The notes under the pieces are model-generated. The model worked only from the letters and a program-made list of their open reading frames with translations, had not been told where the DNA came from and searched no databases. 64,000 nt of DNA, taken from contig NZ_VISM01000001.1 in assembly GCF_007827455.1 (NCBI RefSeq), positions 1,403,501 to 1,467,500 on the forward strand. The letters are read 5' to 3'. Shown here one piece after another: positions 26,583 to 34,599 of the stretch. The position numbers and the translations under genes were made by a program. Origin of the DNA: Lutibacter sp. Hel_I_33_5 (GTDB taxonomy: Bacteria; Bacteroidota; Bacteroidia; Flavobacteriales; Flavobacteriaceae). Each line of letters starts with the position of its first letter. Position 1 is the first letter of the stretch.

Positions 26583-28205
26583 ATGCCCCATTTAGACACT
26601 TTTTCTGGAAATTGGACTACCACAGAAGCGAGACACTTATTAAGACGCACTTCGTTTGGAATTACTGAAACACTTGTAAACACTTCGGTTTCATTAGGTT
26701 TAAATGAAACAATTAATACGCTATTTAAAGAAAACCCTCTTCCAGACCCACCAGTAAAATATAAACTAGACGGGACGGGTGACGATCAAATAAATGATCC
26801 TGGAGCTAAATTTGGAGAAACTTGGGTAAATTCTCCTGCGTATCCAGTTGCGACAGATAGTGCAGAAAGAACACGAATTTATCGTTCTAGAAATAGATCT
26901 TTATACGCATGGTCCTTTTTACAAATGCAAAATTCAGGTATTTCTATTCGAGAAAAACTTACGTTGTTTTGGCATAATCATTTTGTGTCTGAAAATTCAA
27001 ATCCGCATAGAGAATATTACTACATGAATGTGTTAAGAACTAACGCTTTAAAAAATTTTAAAGAGTTAACTAAACAAGTTACTGTAGACACTAATATGTT
27101 ACTTTATTTAAGCGGATCACAAAATACAGACGCGGCTCCTAACGAGAATTATTCTAGAGAACTGTTAGAACTTTTTACGATTGGAAAAGGCGATGCCGTT
27201 GGTAATGGAGATTATACAAATTATACAGAAGATGATGTTGTTCAAATTGCAAAAGCATTAACTGGCGGGAGAATAAAAGGATTAAATAATGTAGATGCGT
27301 TAACTTCCTTTTTCTCCAACAATAAACACACAAAAGGAGACAAAACTTTATCACATCGATTTAACAATGCTGTGATTTCTGAAAATGGCGAAAATGAATA
27401 TAAAGATGTAATTGATAAAATTTTTGAGCAAGATGAATGTTCAAGATTTATTACTAGAAAATTATATATCTGGTTTATTAATGATAATATAACAGCAGAA
27501 ACAGAAACAAATATTATTGAGCCTTTGGCAAAAATTATTAGAGATAATAATTATGATATTGCACCAGCCTTAAAAAAACTTTTAGCATCAGATCATTTCT
27601 TTGAAAATATTTTTTGCATGATGAAAAACCCTATCGATTTAATCTTTTCTTCAACTCAATCTTTAGGATATTCTGCTCCAACAATTTCAGTAAATTTAGA
27701 ATATGAATATGCGCTGATATTATATTCGGCATGTACAGATTTAAATCAATCCATCTTTCATCATCCAGATGTTTCAGGATGGAAAGCGTATTATCAAGCA
27801 CCCTTGTTTTACAAAAGTTGGGTAAACAACTATTTACTTCCAAAAAGACTAGAATATTGTAAAATAATAGTTACTGGCGGTAAAGTTAAAATAAACGGTA
27901 AAAACTATACATTACCACCTTTAACACCAGTTTTACAAGTAGCTGCTAATATTACAAATTCTCAAGATCCAGATATTTTAATCAATAGTTTAGCAACTCA
28001 ACTATTTAATTATCCCATCAATGAAAGTCAACTTACAGCTTTAAAAGGTGTTTTAATTCCTGGATTACCGAATTTTGAATGGACTGTTGAATACAATAAC
28101 TTTTTAGCAAATCCTTCAGACGAAGGGTTGAAAACTTCAATTGAAAATAAACTTAGAAATTTAATTTCTACGATGGTACAAATGTCTGAATTTCAAATAA
28201 TGTAA
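26583..28205 (+). CDS. DUF1800 family protein
   Basis: A 540-residue member of DUF1800, recognised by EARHLLRRTSFG at the N terminus, LTLFWHNHFVSENSNPH, and NENYSRELLELFTIG. The family is widespread in Bacteroidota and usually encoded beside a DUF1501 protein, as here (one base between genes). No signal peptide is visible at the assigned start, although the partner is exported. Biochemical function is unknown. Confidence 0.93.
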   Translation: MPHLDTFSGNWTTTEARHLLRRTSFGITETLVNTSVSLGLNETINTLFKENPLPDPPVKYKLDGTGDDQINDPGAKFGETWVNSPAYPVATDSAERTRIYRSRNRSLYAWSFLQMQNSGISIREKLTLFWHNHFVSENSNPHREYYYMNVLRTNALKNFKELTKQVTVDTNMLLYLSGSQNTDAAPNENYSRELLELFTIGKGDAVGNGDYTNYTEDDVVQIAKALTGGRIKGLNNVDALTSFFSNNKHTKGDKTLSHRFNNAVISENGENEYKDVIDKIFEQDECSRFITRKLYIWFINDNITAETETNIIEPLAKIIRDNNYDIAPALKKLLASDHFFENIFCMMKNPIDLIFSSTQSLGYSAPTISVNLEYEYALILYSACTDLNQSIFHHPDVSGWKAYYQAPLFYKSWVNNYLLPKRLEYCKIIVTGGKVKINGKNYTLPPLTPVLQVAANITNSQDPDILINSLATQLFNYPINESQLTALKGVLIPGLPNFEWTVEYNNFLANPSDEGLKTSIENKLRNLISTMVQMSEFQIM

Positions 28206-28206
28206 G

Positions 28207-29784
28207 ATGAAGAAGACAAAAAAACTAAATCGTAGAGAGTTTATAAAATTAAGCACAGCAGCTTCTGGCTCTATTCCTTTCGTTTTAAGTGGGTTTCCTT
28301 TATTTGCAAATGAAAAACCAGATGGGTATGTATTTGAAGAAGAAAATGATAATATATTAGTCTTAATACAATTACAGGGAGGAAATGACGGTTTAAATAC
28401 CGTTTTCGATTTAAATCAGTATACTAATTTACAAAGTGTTCGTTCCAATATTATTATTCCGAAAAACGATTTATTGACTATAAATGATACTACTCGTTTT
28501 CATCCTTCCTTAACTGGAATGAAAGAAATTTGGGATCAAGAAAAACTATCTATAATTCAGAATGTTGGGTACCCAGATCAAAATAGATCACATTTTAGAT
28601 CTACTGATATTTGGAATTCTGCTTCTAGTGCAACAGCTTATGTTTCTTCTGGTTGGATTGGACGTTTATTAGACGGTAAACATTCTAAATTTCCAGAAAA
28701 CTATCCGAATGAAGAAAATCCAGATCCATTTGCTATAACTATTGGTACTGTAATTTCTGAAACTTGTCAAGGAACAAACGCTAACTTTTCTATGGCATTA
28801 GCAGACCCAGACAATCCTGGAACGGCATTAGTTTCTAATACAGGAGAAATACCAAGTAATTGTTATGGGAATGCTTTAAAGTTTGTAAACGACACTATAA
28901 GTCAGACAAATGCCTATGCAGCAGTTATTAAAAAAGCATCTGCAGCTGGAAATAATTTATCTACTAAATACACAGATTCTAATTTATCAAAAAAACTAAA
29001 AGATGTTGCAAAATTAATTTCTGGCGGATTAAAGTCTAAAGTATATATAGTTCAAATTGGTGGTTTTGATAACCATCATAATCAAATAGAAGAAGGTGAA
29101 CCAACAACTGGAAAACATGCAGAATTATTACAAGAGTTATCAGATGCCATTGCTGCTTTTCAAAACGATATAGAATTATTAGATATTGATAAAAAAGTGG
29201 TTGGAATGACCTATTCTGAATTTGGTAGAAGAATAAGATCTAACGCTGCTTTTGGAACAGATCATGGTACAGCAGCACCATTATTTATGTTTGGATCTTG
29301 TGTGAAAAATCAAATATTAGGAGATGCTCCAGAAATTGACACACAGGTAGATGAAAAAGAAGGTGTACAAATGCAACACGATTTTAGAAATATTTACAGT
29401 ACTGTTTTAACAGATTGGTTGGGTGCAACAAAAGCAGAATCAACGGCTGTTTTATTTAGTGAGTTTGATAGCTTACCTATTTTTAAATCTGGTTGCTCTG
29501 CTTCATTATCAAATGAAAATTTTTTATTAGACAATGTAAACATAAATGTATATCCAAATCCGACTATAGATTTTGTGAATATTCAATTTTTAGGAACAAA
29601 TAATAAGGTAACCTTGGTATTATATAATAGTATTGGCGCTGTTGTAAAACAAATAACAAATACAACATACAATGCAGCTCAACATACTATAAAAGTTGAC
29701 ACAAGTAGATTACCAAAGGGTAATTACTTTATATATTATCATTCTAATGGCGTTTCGAAAACTAAAAAACTACTAAAATTTTAA
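28207..29784 (+). CDS. DUF1501 family protein with T9SS sorting domain
   Basis: A 525-residue protein. The N terminus NRREFIKLSTAASG is a twin-arginine-like signal, followed by DUF1501 motifs LIQLQGGNDGLNTVF, GFDNHHNQ and MTYSEFGRRIRSN...TDHGTAAPLFMFG. DUF1501 is related to the sulfatase/alkaline phosphatase fold. The last 75 residues (from VNINVYPNPTIDFVNI to KTKKLLKF) are a type A T9SS C-terminal domain, so it should be exposed on the cell surface or released. It is coupled to the DUF1800 gene and to the GSCFA gene downstream. Confidence 0.94.
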   Translation: MKKTKKLNRREFIKLSTAASGSIPFVLSGFPLFANEKPDGYVFEEENDNILVLIQLQGGNDGLNTVFDLNQYTNLQSVRSNIIIPKNDLLTINDTTRFHPSLTGMKEIWDQEKLSIIQNVGYPDQNRSHFRSTDIWNSASSATAYVSSGWIGRLLDGKHSKFPENYPNEENPDPFAITIGTVISETCQGTNANFSMALADPDNPGTALVSNTGEIPSNCYGNALKFVNDTISQTNAYAAVIKKASAAGNNLSTKYTDSNLSKKLKDVAKLISGGLKSKVYIVQIGGFDNHHNQIEEGEPTTGKHAELLQELSDAIAAFQNDIELLDIDKKVVGMTYSEFGRRIRSNAAFGTDHGTAAPLFMFGSCVKNQILGDAPEIDTQVDEKEGVQMQHDFRNIYSTVLTDWLGATKAESTAVLFSEFDSLPIFKSGCSASLSNENFLLDNVNINVYPNPTIDFVNIQFLGTNNKVTLVLYNSIGAVVKQITNTTYNAAQHTIKVDTSRLPKGNYFIYYHSNGVSKTKKLLKF

Positions 29785-30744
29785 ATGAACTTACAAACTA
29801 AAGTTTCGTTAAAAAAAGGAACCAGAAACTTAATTAATTATCAATCAAAAGTTTTATTAATTGGTTCTTGTTTTTCAGAAAATATTGATAATAAATTAGG
29901 GTTTTATAAATTTAGAACTCTTCAAAATCCGTTTGGAATATTATTCCATCCAAATGCTATAGAAAATTTAATTACCAATGTAATTAATGAAAAAAACTAT
30001 ACCGAAAAAGACATCATTTTTAATAACGAACGCTGGCATAGTTTAGAAGCGCATTCTGAGTTGAGTTCTTCTGATAAAAATGAATTATTAACTAATTTAA
30101 ATACGAAGATCATTGCTACAAATAGATATCTAAAAGAAGCTTCTCATCTAATTATTACTTTAGGAACTTCTTGGGTTTACAGACATATTGAGACGGATAC
30201 TATTGTTGCGAATTGCCATAAAATTCCACAAAAAAAATTCTTAAAAGAATTATTATCTGTTGATGAAATTACTGAAAGTTTAGATGCAATTACTACACTA
30301 ATTAAATCAGTAAATTCTGAAGCTAAGGTTATTTTTACAGTTTCTCCTGTGCGTCATTTAAAAGATGGATTTATAGAAAACACACAAAGTAAAGCGCATT
30401 TAATTACTGCAATTCAATGGCTGCTATCATCTCAAGCGCAGTCGAGAGATCATAGTTACTTTCCTTCTTATGAAATAATGATGGATGAATTACGTGATTA
30501 CCGTTTTTATGCTGAAGACATGCTTCATCCAAACAAAACCGCTATTAATTACATCTGGCAAAAATTTTCAGATGTTTGGATTTCTGATGAAGCTCAACAA
30601 ACAATGCAAGAAGTTGAGACTATTCAAAGAGGATTATCACACAAACCTTTTAATGAAAACTCTGAACAACATCAACAATTTTTACAGTCTTTAGAAGCTA
30701 AAATTTCTTCTTTACAAGAAAAACATTCATTTATCACTTTTTAA
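29785..30744 (+). CDS. GSCFA domain protein
   Basis: A 319-residue protein with the founding motif LLIGSCFSENIDNKL near residue 25, ITLGTSWVYRH, FTVSPVRHLKDGF, and YFPSYEIMMDELRDYRFYAEDMLHPN. These are the blocks of a GDSL-like esterase/hydrolase, with the Ser in GSCF and Asp/His in DMLHPN. No signal peptide, so cytosolic. It starts the base after the DUF1501 stop and ends that operon. The substrate is unknown. Confidence 0.93.
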   Translation: MNLQTKVSLKKGTRNLINYQSKVLLIGSCFSENIDNKLGFYKFRTLQNPFGILFHPNAIENLITNVINEKNYTEKDIIFNNERWHSLEAHSELSSSDKNELLTNLNTKIIATNRYLKEASHLIITLGTSWVYRHIETDTIVANCHKIPQKKFLKELLSVDEITESLDAITTLIKSVNSEAKVIFTVSPVRHLKDGFIENTQSKAHLITAIQWLLSSQAQSRDHSYFPSYEIMMDELRDYRFYAEDMLHPNKTAINYIWQKFSDVWISDEAQQTMQEVETIQRGLSHKPFNENSEQHQQFLQSLEAKISSLQEKHSFITF

Positions 30745-30745
30745 A

Positions 30746-30765
30746 AATACGGCAAATGCCGTATT
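30746..30765. promoter_or_regulatory. Palindromic operator copy 1 (upstream of the beta-propeller gene)
   Basis: AATACGGCA-AA-TGCCGTATT: 9-bp perfect arms. Its centre (30755.5) is 38.5 bases from the last base of a -7-like box GAATTTTG (30787-30794), with the gene start at 30826. Identical to copy 2 at 33163-33182. No T-run follows, so it is not a good terminator. Confidence 0.65.
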
Positions 30766-30825
30766 GTATAAATCTTATATTATGTAGAATTTTGGTGCAG
30801 TTAAAACTCTAAAATCTATATAATT

Positions 30826-32625
30826 ATGAAAACTAAAATTCTAATAGGGATGCTTTTCTTTTTAGGCATTTCTATTTCACATGCTCAAAAAGCGGAAACC
30901 CCAGACAATAAATATGAACTTGGAAGTATTAAATGGATGAAAATGTCTGATCCTGGCACTTTGATTGTTTCAACAGCTAAAGGCGTATATGGGATACAAC
31001 CTAATAAATCTCAACCTGCTTTTTTATTCGATAAACGTAAAAACATTAAAGAAGAAAATTTTCATTTACAACCCGGAACACCTTATGCAATGTTTATTGC
31101 AAACGGAATGAATGGAGTAACTTTTGTACTTGATATAGTAACAGGAAAAACATTATTTGATTCTAAAGCAGAAGGTTTTTCTTTTATGAATAGTAGAGAT
31201 ATTATTTTACCTGAAAACAAATTGGTGGTTAGTGGACTTAGAAAATCAAAAGGAAAAATTGGCGCTGGTTATTCTATTGCTGTTTTTGATTTAACTACAG
31301 GAAAAGAACAATATACAATTCCACAAAAAGGAAGTAATAATGTAACAGGAGTTTCTGATATTATTGATGGAAAACTAGCTATACCAAGAAAAAAGGGATT
31401 AGAATATATAGATTTAGCTTCTGGGAATGTATTATGGACAGCTGATGTTAGAAATGTTGGTTCTGTTTCTGCAACAGACAATGCTATTTATGCATATCAA
31501 ACAAATAATAATGGCAAAAACACTACTATTTATAAGGTAAACATGAATGGTAAACTAATATGGAAAGATGGAAATAAACTAAAAGGAAAAGTTAGACAAA
31601 GTGAATATTTACAGGAAGGAATTGCAATTCTTACAGATACTCAAGGTAAAAATCCACAATCAAAAATTTACTTTCTAGACACAAATTCTGGTGAAGACTT
31701 ATGGGATAAAGCCCCTAAAACAAAAGGACTCGTGAGTCATTTTTATACTGAGAAAGATGGCATCATTTTCGGAGTTGCTTCTGGAGGAATAAATAAAATT
31801 AAATATGATGGAACTCCACTTTGGAGAAAACCTTTAAAAACTGGACCAACTATAAGCACGCTTACAAAAACTGAAAAAGGCATTTTATACATTACAGCAA
31901 AAGACGCTGATATTGTTGATGAAAATACTGGTGAATCTATATTTGGTAAAAAATTAAAGTATAAACAATCTAAAGCAGTTGCTTCCACTTATGACGCAAA
32001 AAACAAACGTTATTTATTAAGTTGTAGTGACGGATTATATAGTATTGATGCTAATTCTGGCACTAATGAAATAATTGCAAAACCTAAATTTGGAGGAAAA
32101 GAATCTCCTAATTCTATAGAAATGAGAGATGGGAATATTCTATTATCATCTAGCCAAAACATGATGCTATTAGATGGTAATGGTAAAGAAATTTATCATC
32201 AATTTTTTAAATCTCCTTCCAATAGTATGTTTGGCAAAATTATGGCAGGCGCACTAGCAGTAACCTCTATGGCAATGGCAGCAGGTTCTGCTGTTAGAGC
32301 TGGAGCAAACAGAAGTTCTATGGGTAGATATAATTCTTACGGCTCTCAAATGAATAATAATGCAAAAGGTTTTTCTAAAATTGCTGGCGCTTCTTTTGGG
32401 GCAATGTCTAAACGTTTTAAAGCATCTGCACAAACAAAAAACGATAAATTCATTTTAACAAAATTAAAGTCGGGTGTTGGGTTAGTAAAACTTGATAAAG
32501 GATCAGGAAAAAAAGTAAAAGAAATTTTATTAAAAGATAAAAAACCAACATATAAAGTTGATGATGTTGAACGTATTTTATACTACAAAGCGAATAAAAA
32601 CACTATTTACGCTTATAAAATATAA
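30826..32625 (+). CDS. Secreted PQQ-like beta-propeller protein
   Basis: A 599-residue protein with a signal peptide ending ISISHAQK. Residues 30-450 hold repeats of the PQQ-like beta-propeller type, with strand pairs such as LASGNVLWTADVRNVGS, MNGKLIWKDGNKL and SGEDLWDKAPKT. A short hydrophobic Ala/Gly/Met-rich stretch near 475-495 (MAGALAVTSMAMAAGSAV) interrupts the fold, followed by a basic Ser/Asn-rich segment. I do not recognise an enzyme activity. The gene is preceded by the palindromic operator and followed after 4 bases by a small membrane protein gene. Confidence 0.85.
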   Translation: MKTKILIGMLFFLGISISHAQKAETPDNKYELGSIKWMKMSDPGTLIVSTAKGVYGIQPNKSQPAFLFDKRKNIKEENFHLQPGTPYAMFIANGMNGVTFVLDIVTGKTLFDSKAEGFSFMNSRDIILPENKLVVSGLRKSKGKIGAGYSIAVFDLTTGKEQYTIPQKGSNNVTGVSDIIDGKLAIPRKKGLEYIDLASGNVLWTADVRNVGSVSATDNAIYAYQTNNNGKNTTIYKVNMNGKLIWKDGNKLKGKVRQSEYLQEGIAILTDTQGKNPQSKIYFLDTNSGEDLWDKAPKTKGLVSHFYTEKDGIIFGVASGGINKIKYDGTPLWRKPLKTGPTISTLTKTEKGILYITAKDADIVDENTGESIFGKKLKYKQSKAVASTYDAKNKRYLLSCSDGLYSIDANSGTNEIIAKPKFGGKESPNSIEMRDGNILLSSSQNMMLLDGNGKEIYHQFFKSPSNSMFGKIMAGALAVTSMAMAAGSAVRAGANRSSMGRYNSYGSQMNNNAKGFSKIAGASFGAMSKRFKASAQTKNDKFILTKLKSGVGLVKLDKGSGKKVKEILLKDKKPTYKVDDVERILYYKANKNTIYAYKI

Positions 32626-32629
32626 GTAA

Positions 32630-33124
32630 ATGAAACCATCAAACCTTAAAGCTCATTGGATTTATTCTACCCAAGAATGGAATGAATTTGTTGAGGTGGC
32701 TAAAGCCAAAAAAAAAGAAGATAACTTTTACTTTGGATTAGGAATTGTTACTCTGGGTACCATAGGTTTGATGATTTTAAGAGATACAGGTTTTTTAATT
32801 GCTGTAGCTTTTGCTATTCCTTTATCAATTTTAATTCCTTGGTTGAGAATGAAATTTAGCTATAAACATTTAGTGAAAGGAGTGAAAAACCCTGAAGTGA
32901 AAATTTTTGACGATCATTTAAAAATCAACAATCATGTTATTGAATTAAAAGGAAGTCAAAAAAAAATAAAAAGTATCAAAATTATTGAAGCTAAAAACGG
33001 ATTTCAACTTTTAGAGTTTGATGTGCAATGGTTAACTAGAAAAGGACCAACTAACGATGAATATCGGGTATTGATTCCTTTTGATAAAATTAAAGAAGCA
33101 GAAAATATTGTTAAGGGCAAATAA
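32630..33124 (+). CDS. Small membrane protein of unknown function
   Basis: A 164-residue protein with two adjacent hydrophobic segments (about residues 34-50 and 54-72) and a soluble, mostly beta-rich C-terminal part in which KSIKIIEAKNGFQLLEFDVQW stands out. This is the layout of a membrane protein with a PH-like cytosolic domain, but the family is not recognised. It starts 4 bases after the beta-propeller gene and is presumably co-transcribed and co-regulated with it. Confidence 0.75.
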   Translation: MKPSNLKAHWIYSTQEWNEFVEVAKAKKKEDNFYFGLGIVTLGTIGLMILRDTGFLIAVAFAIPLSILIPWLRMKFSYKHLVKGVKNPEVKIFDDHLKINNHVIELKGSQKKIKSIKIIEAKNGFQLLEFDVQWLTRKGPTNDEYRVLIPFDKIKEAENIVKGK

Positions 33125-33162
33125 GTTTTAATCCGTCTTTAACGTTGGAGAAAAAGAGGGAA

Positions 33163-33182
33163 AATACGGCAAATGCCGTATT
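33163..33182. promoter_or_regulatory. Palindromic operator copy 2 (upstream of the lipoprotein pair)
   Basis: AATACGGCA-AA-TGCCGTATT, identical to copy 1. Its centre (33172.5) is 38.5 bases from the last base of the -7 box CAAATTTG (33204-33211), and the gene starts at 33240. A T-run follows directly, so it could also end transcription of the preceding membrane protein gene. Confidence 0.65.
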
Positions 33183-33239
33183 TTTTTATGCTTTTATATT
33201 ACTCAAATTTGTAAACATATAATCGAAAAATAAAATATT

Positions 33240-33734
33240 ATGAAATCTTTAAAAAAACTAACACTTTTATTATTTGTAACATGTTTAATAAGTAGTTGTT
33301 CTAAAAATGACGACGACAGTAATTCTAATAATTCTGGCGATGATTTTTTCACCGCTAAAGTAGATGGAACATCTTGGGAAGCTTTTACAGGCCCGCCAGA
33401 CACTGTTGCTTGGAATGAAGCTCATGCTGGACTAGTTGTTTTACAAGGAAGTAATTCTAACGGACATGCAATTACCATGAATATTATGAATTATAACGGT
33501 GTTGGCACCTACAACTTTGCTAGCGCTGGCTTTGCGCAATTTGTAATTGCTCCTACACAATCTAATAGTGGAATCTGGATTAGCAACGCTGGATCGGGAA
33601 CATCGGGATCTGTAGAAATTACTGCTGTAAATGGAGATGTAATAGAAGGTACTGTTTCATTTGTTGGAGTTAACCCACAAGATAAATCTAGAAAAGCTAT
33701 TACAGAAGGAAAGTTTAGAGCTACAAAACAATAA
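33240..33734 (+). CDS. DUF6252-like lipoprotein
   Basis: A 164-residue lipoprotein: signal MKSLKKLTLLLFVTCLISSC, then an Asp/Asn/Ser-rich linker and a beta-sandwich-like domain with FFTAKVDGTSWEAF, AITMNIMNYNGVGTYNF and GTVSFVGVNPQDKSRKAITEGKF. This is the pattern of DUF6252 proteins of Bacteroidota, which are outer-surface or periplasmic lipoproteins of unknown role. It lies downstream of palindrome copy 2 and is followed by a second small lipoprotein gene. Confidence 0.85.
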   Translation: MKSLKKLTLLLFVTCLISSCSKNDDDSNSNNSGDDFFTAKVDGTSWEAFTGPPDTVAWNEAHAGLVVLQGSNSNGHAITMNIMNYNGVGTYNFASAGFAQFVIAPTQSNSGIWISNAGSGTSGSVEITAVNGDVIEGTVSFVGVNPQDKSRKAITEGKFRATKQ

Positions 33735-33756
33735 TCAACATAATAAATTTAAAAGT

Positions 33757-34206
33757 ATGAAAACTTTAAAAAAAATAATGAATGCAGTATTTATTTTATC
33801 AATTATAATAAGCTGTTCAAAAAATGATGAAAATACTGGTGGAGGAAATTGCTCCGAAGAATGTGTATATACAATTACTGCAAATGAAACGGCTGGAACT
33901 GCTGCAAGTAGTTTAGATGGTGTGCATAACTTAACAATGCATCATGCAGATGCTGCTAGCCCTTATCCAGATGGAACAAAAGCTAAATTTACAATTGCTA
34001 ACAATGTATTAACAGTGGAAATAGATGGAAAATGTATCACAATTAAAAACCCAATTTTAACTGTGGCAGGCTCAACCGAAGTTAAGTTTAAAGACAGTTG
34101 TAGAGACAAAATTTCTTACGATGTATCTGAAAATAAGGGAAGTTTAAATGAAGTAAATATTAGTGATTTAAACGGTAAATGGTTAGGTCAATTTAATGAT
34201 CGATAA
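33757..34206 (+). CDS. Small lipoprotein of unknown function
   Basis: From the ATG at 33757 the protein is 149 residues with lipoprotein signal MKTLKKIMNAVFILSIIISC. The mature part has four cysteines (NCSEEC, GKCI, DSC) that could pair as disulfides and a beta-rich body. The reading frame is open further upstream into the previous gene, but only this start gives a signal peptide. The gene lies 22 bases after the DUF6252-like gene and ends at a strong hairpin terminator. Confidence 0.82.
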   Translation: MKTLKKIMNAVFILSIIISCSKNDENTGGGNCSEECVYTITANETAGTAASSLDGVHNLTMHHADAASPYPDGTKAKFTIANNVLTVEIDGKCITIKNPILTVAGSTEVKFKDSCRDKISYDVSENKGSLNEVNISDLNGKWLGQFNDR

Positions 34207-34220
34207 AAAATCTTGTTTTT

Positions 34221-34273
34221 AAGGTTTTGGTGATTGATGAAGCTCTCACAATCTCAATCACCAACCTTTTTTA
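34221..34273 (+). terminator. Rho-independent terminator after the lipoprotein pair
   Basis: Left arm AAGGTTTTGGTGATTGA (34221-34237) pairs with TCAATCACCAACCTT (34254-34268), with a 16-base loop and a T-run after it. It ends the transcript of the two lipoprotein genes. Confidence 0.75.
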
Positions 34274-34284
34274 AATTATAGTCT

Positions 34285-34566
34285 ATGACTTTTTCAACAA
34301 CTTATGTCGCTCTTTTTTTAATGGTAATTATTCTTTTGATTGCATATTTTAGATTCACTTTTTTTAAATTAAAAGATCAATTGAATGAAAAAAATCAAGT
34401 ATTAGTTTTAACTATTAAGAAAGAAAAAACTATTGAAAAAGAAATCAAGAATTACCCTAATCTTATTGAAGAAATTCAACAAAGAACACAACGTAAATTA
34501 GCAAAAATAAATATAGATTTAATTACTACTGATTTTACTTTAAAAGAAATTTGTAAATTTATCTAG
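34285..34566 (+). CDS. Small membrane-anchored helical protein
   Basis: A 93-residue protein with one N-terminal membrane segment (about residues 6-26, FSTTYVALFLMVIILLIAYF) and a highly charged coiled-coil-like tail. It begins 11 bases after a terminator and ends 33 bases before the first TPR histidine kinase. It may be co-transcribed with the kinases, but no family is recognised. Real gene status is likely though not certain. Confidence 0.55.
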   Translation: MTFSTTYVALFLMVIILLIAYFRFTFFKLKDQLNEKNQVLVLTIKKEKTIEKEIKNYPNLIEEIQQRTQRKLAKINIDLITTDFTLKEICKFI

Positions 34567-34599
34567 TTTATTTTTTTTGCTAACTTAAAAAACACCTCA

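Noticed and set aside
30746..30765. Simple transcription terminator after the GSCFA gene
   Set aside because: No T-run follows this copy, the identical sequence recurs at the same distance from other -7 boxes, and one copy lies inside coding sequence. A second role as terminator for the copy at 33163 remains possible.
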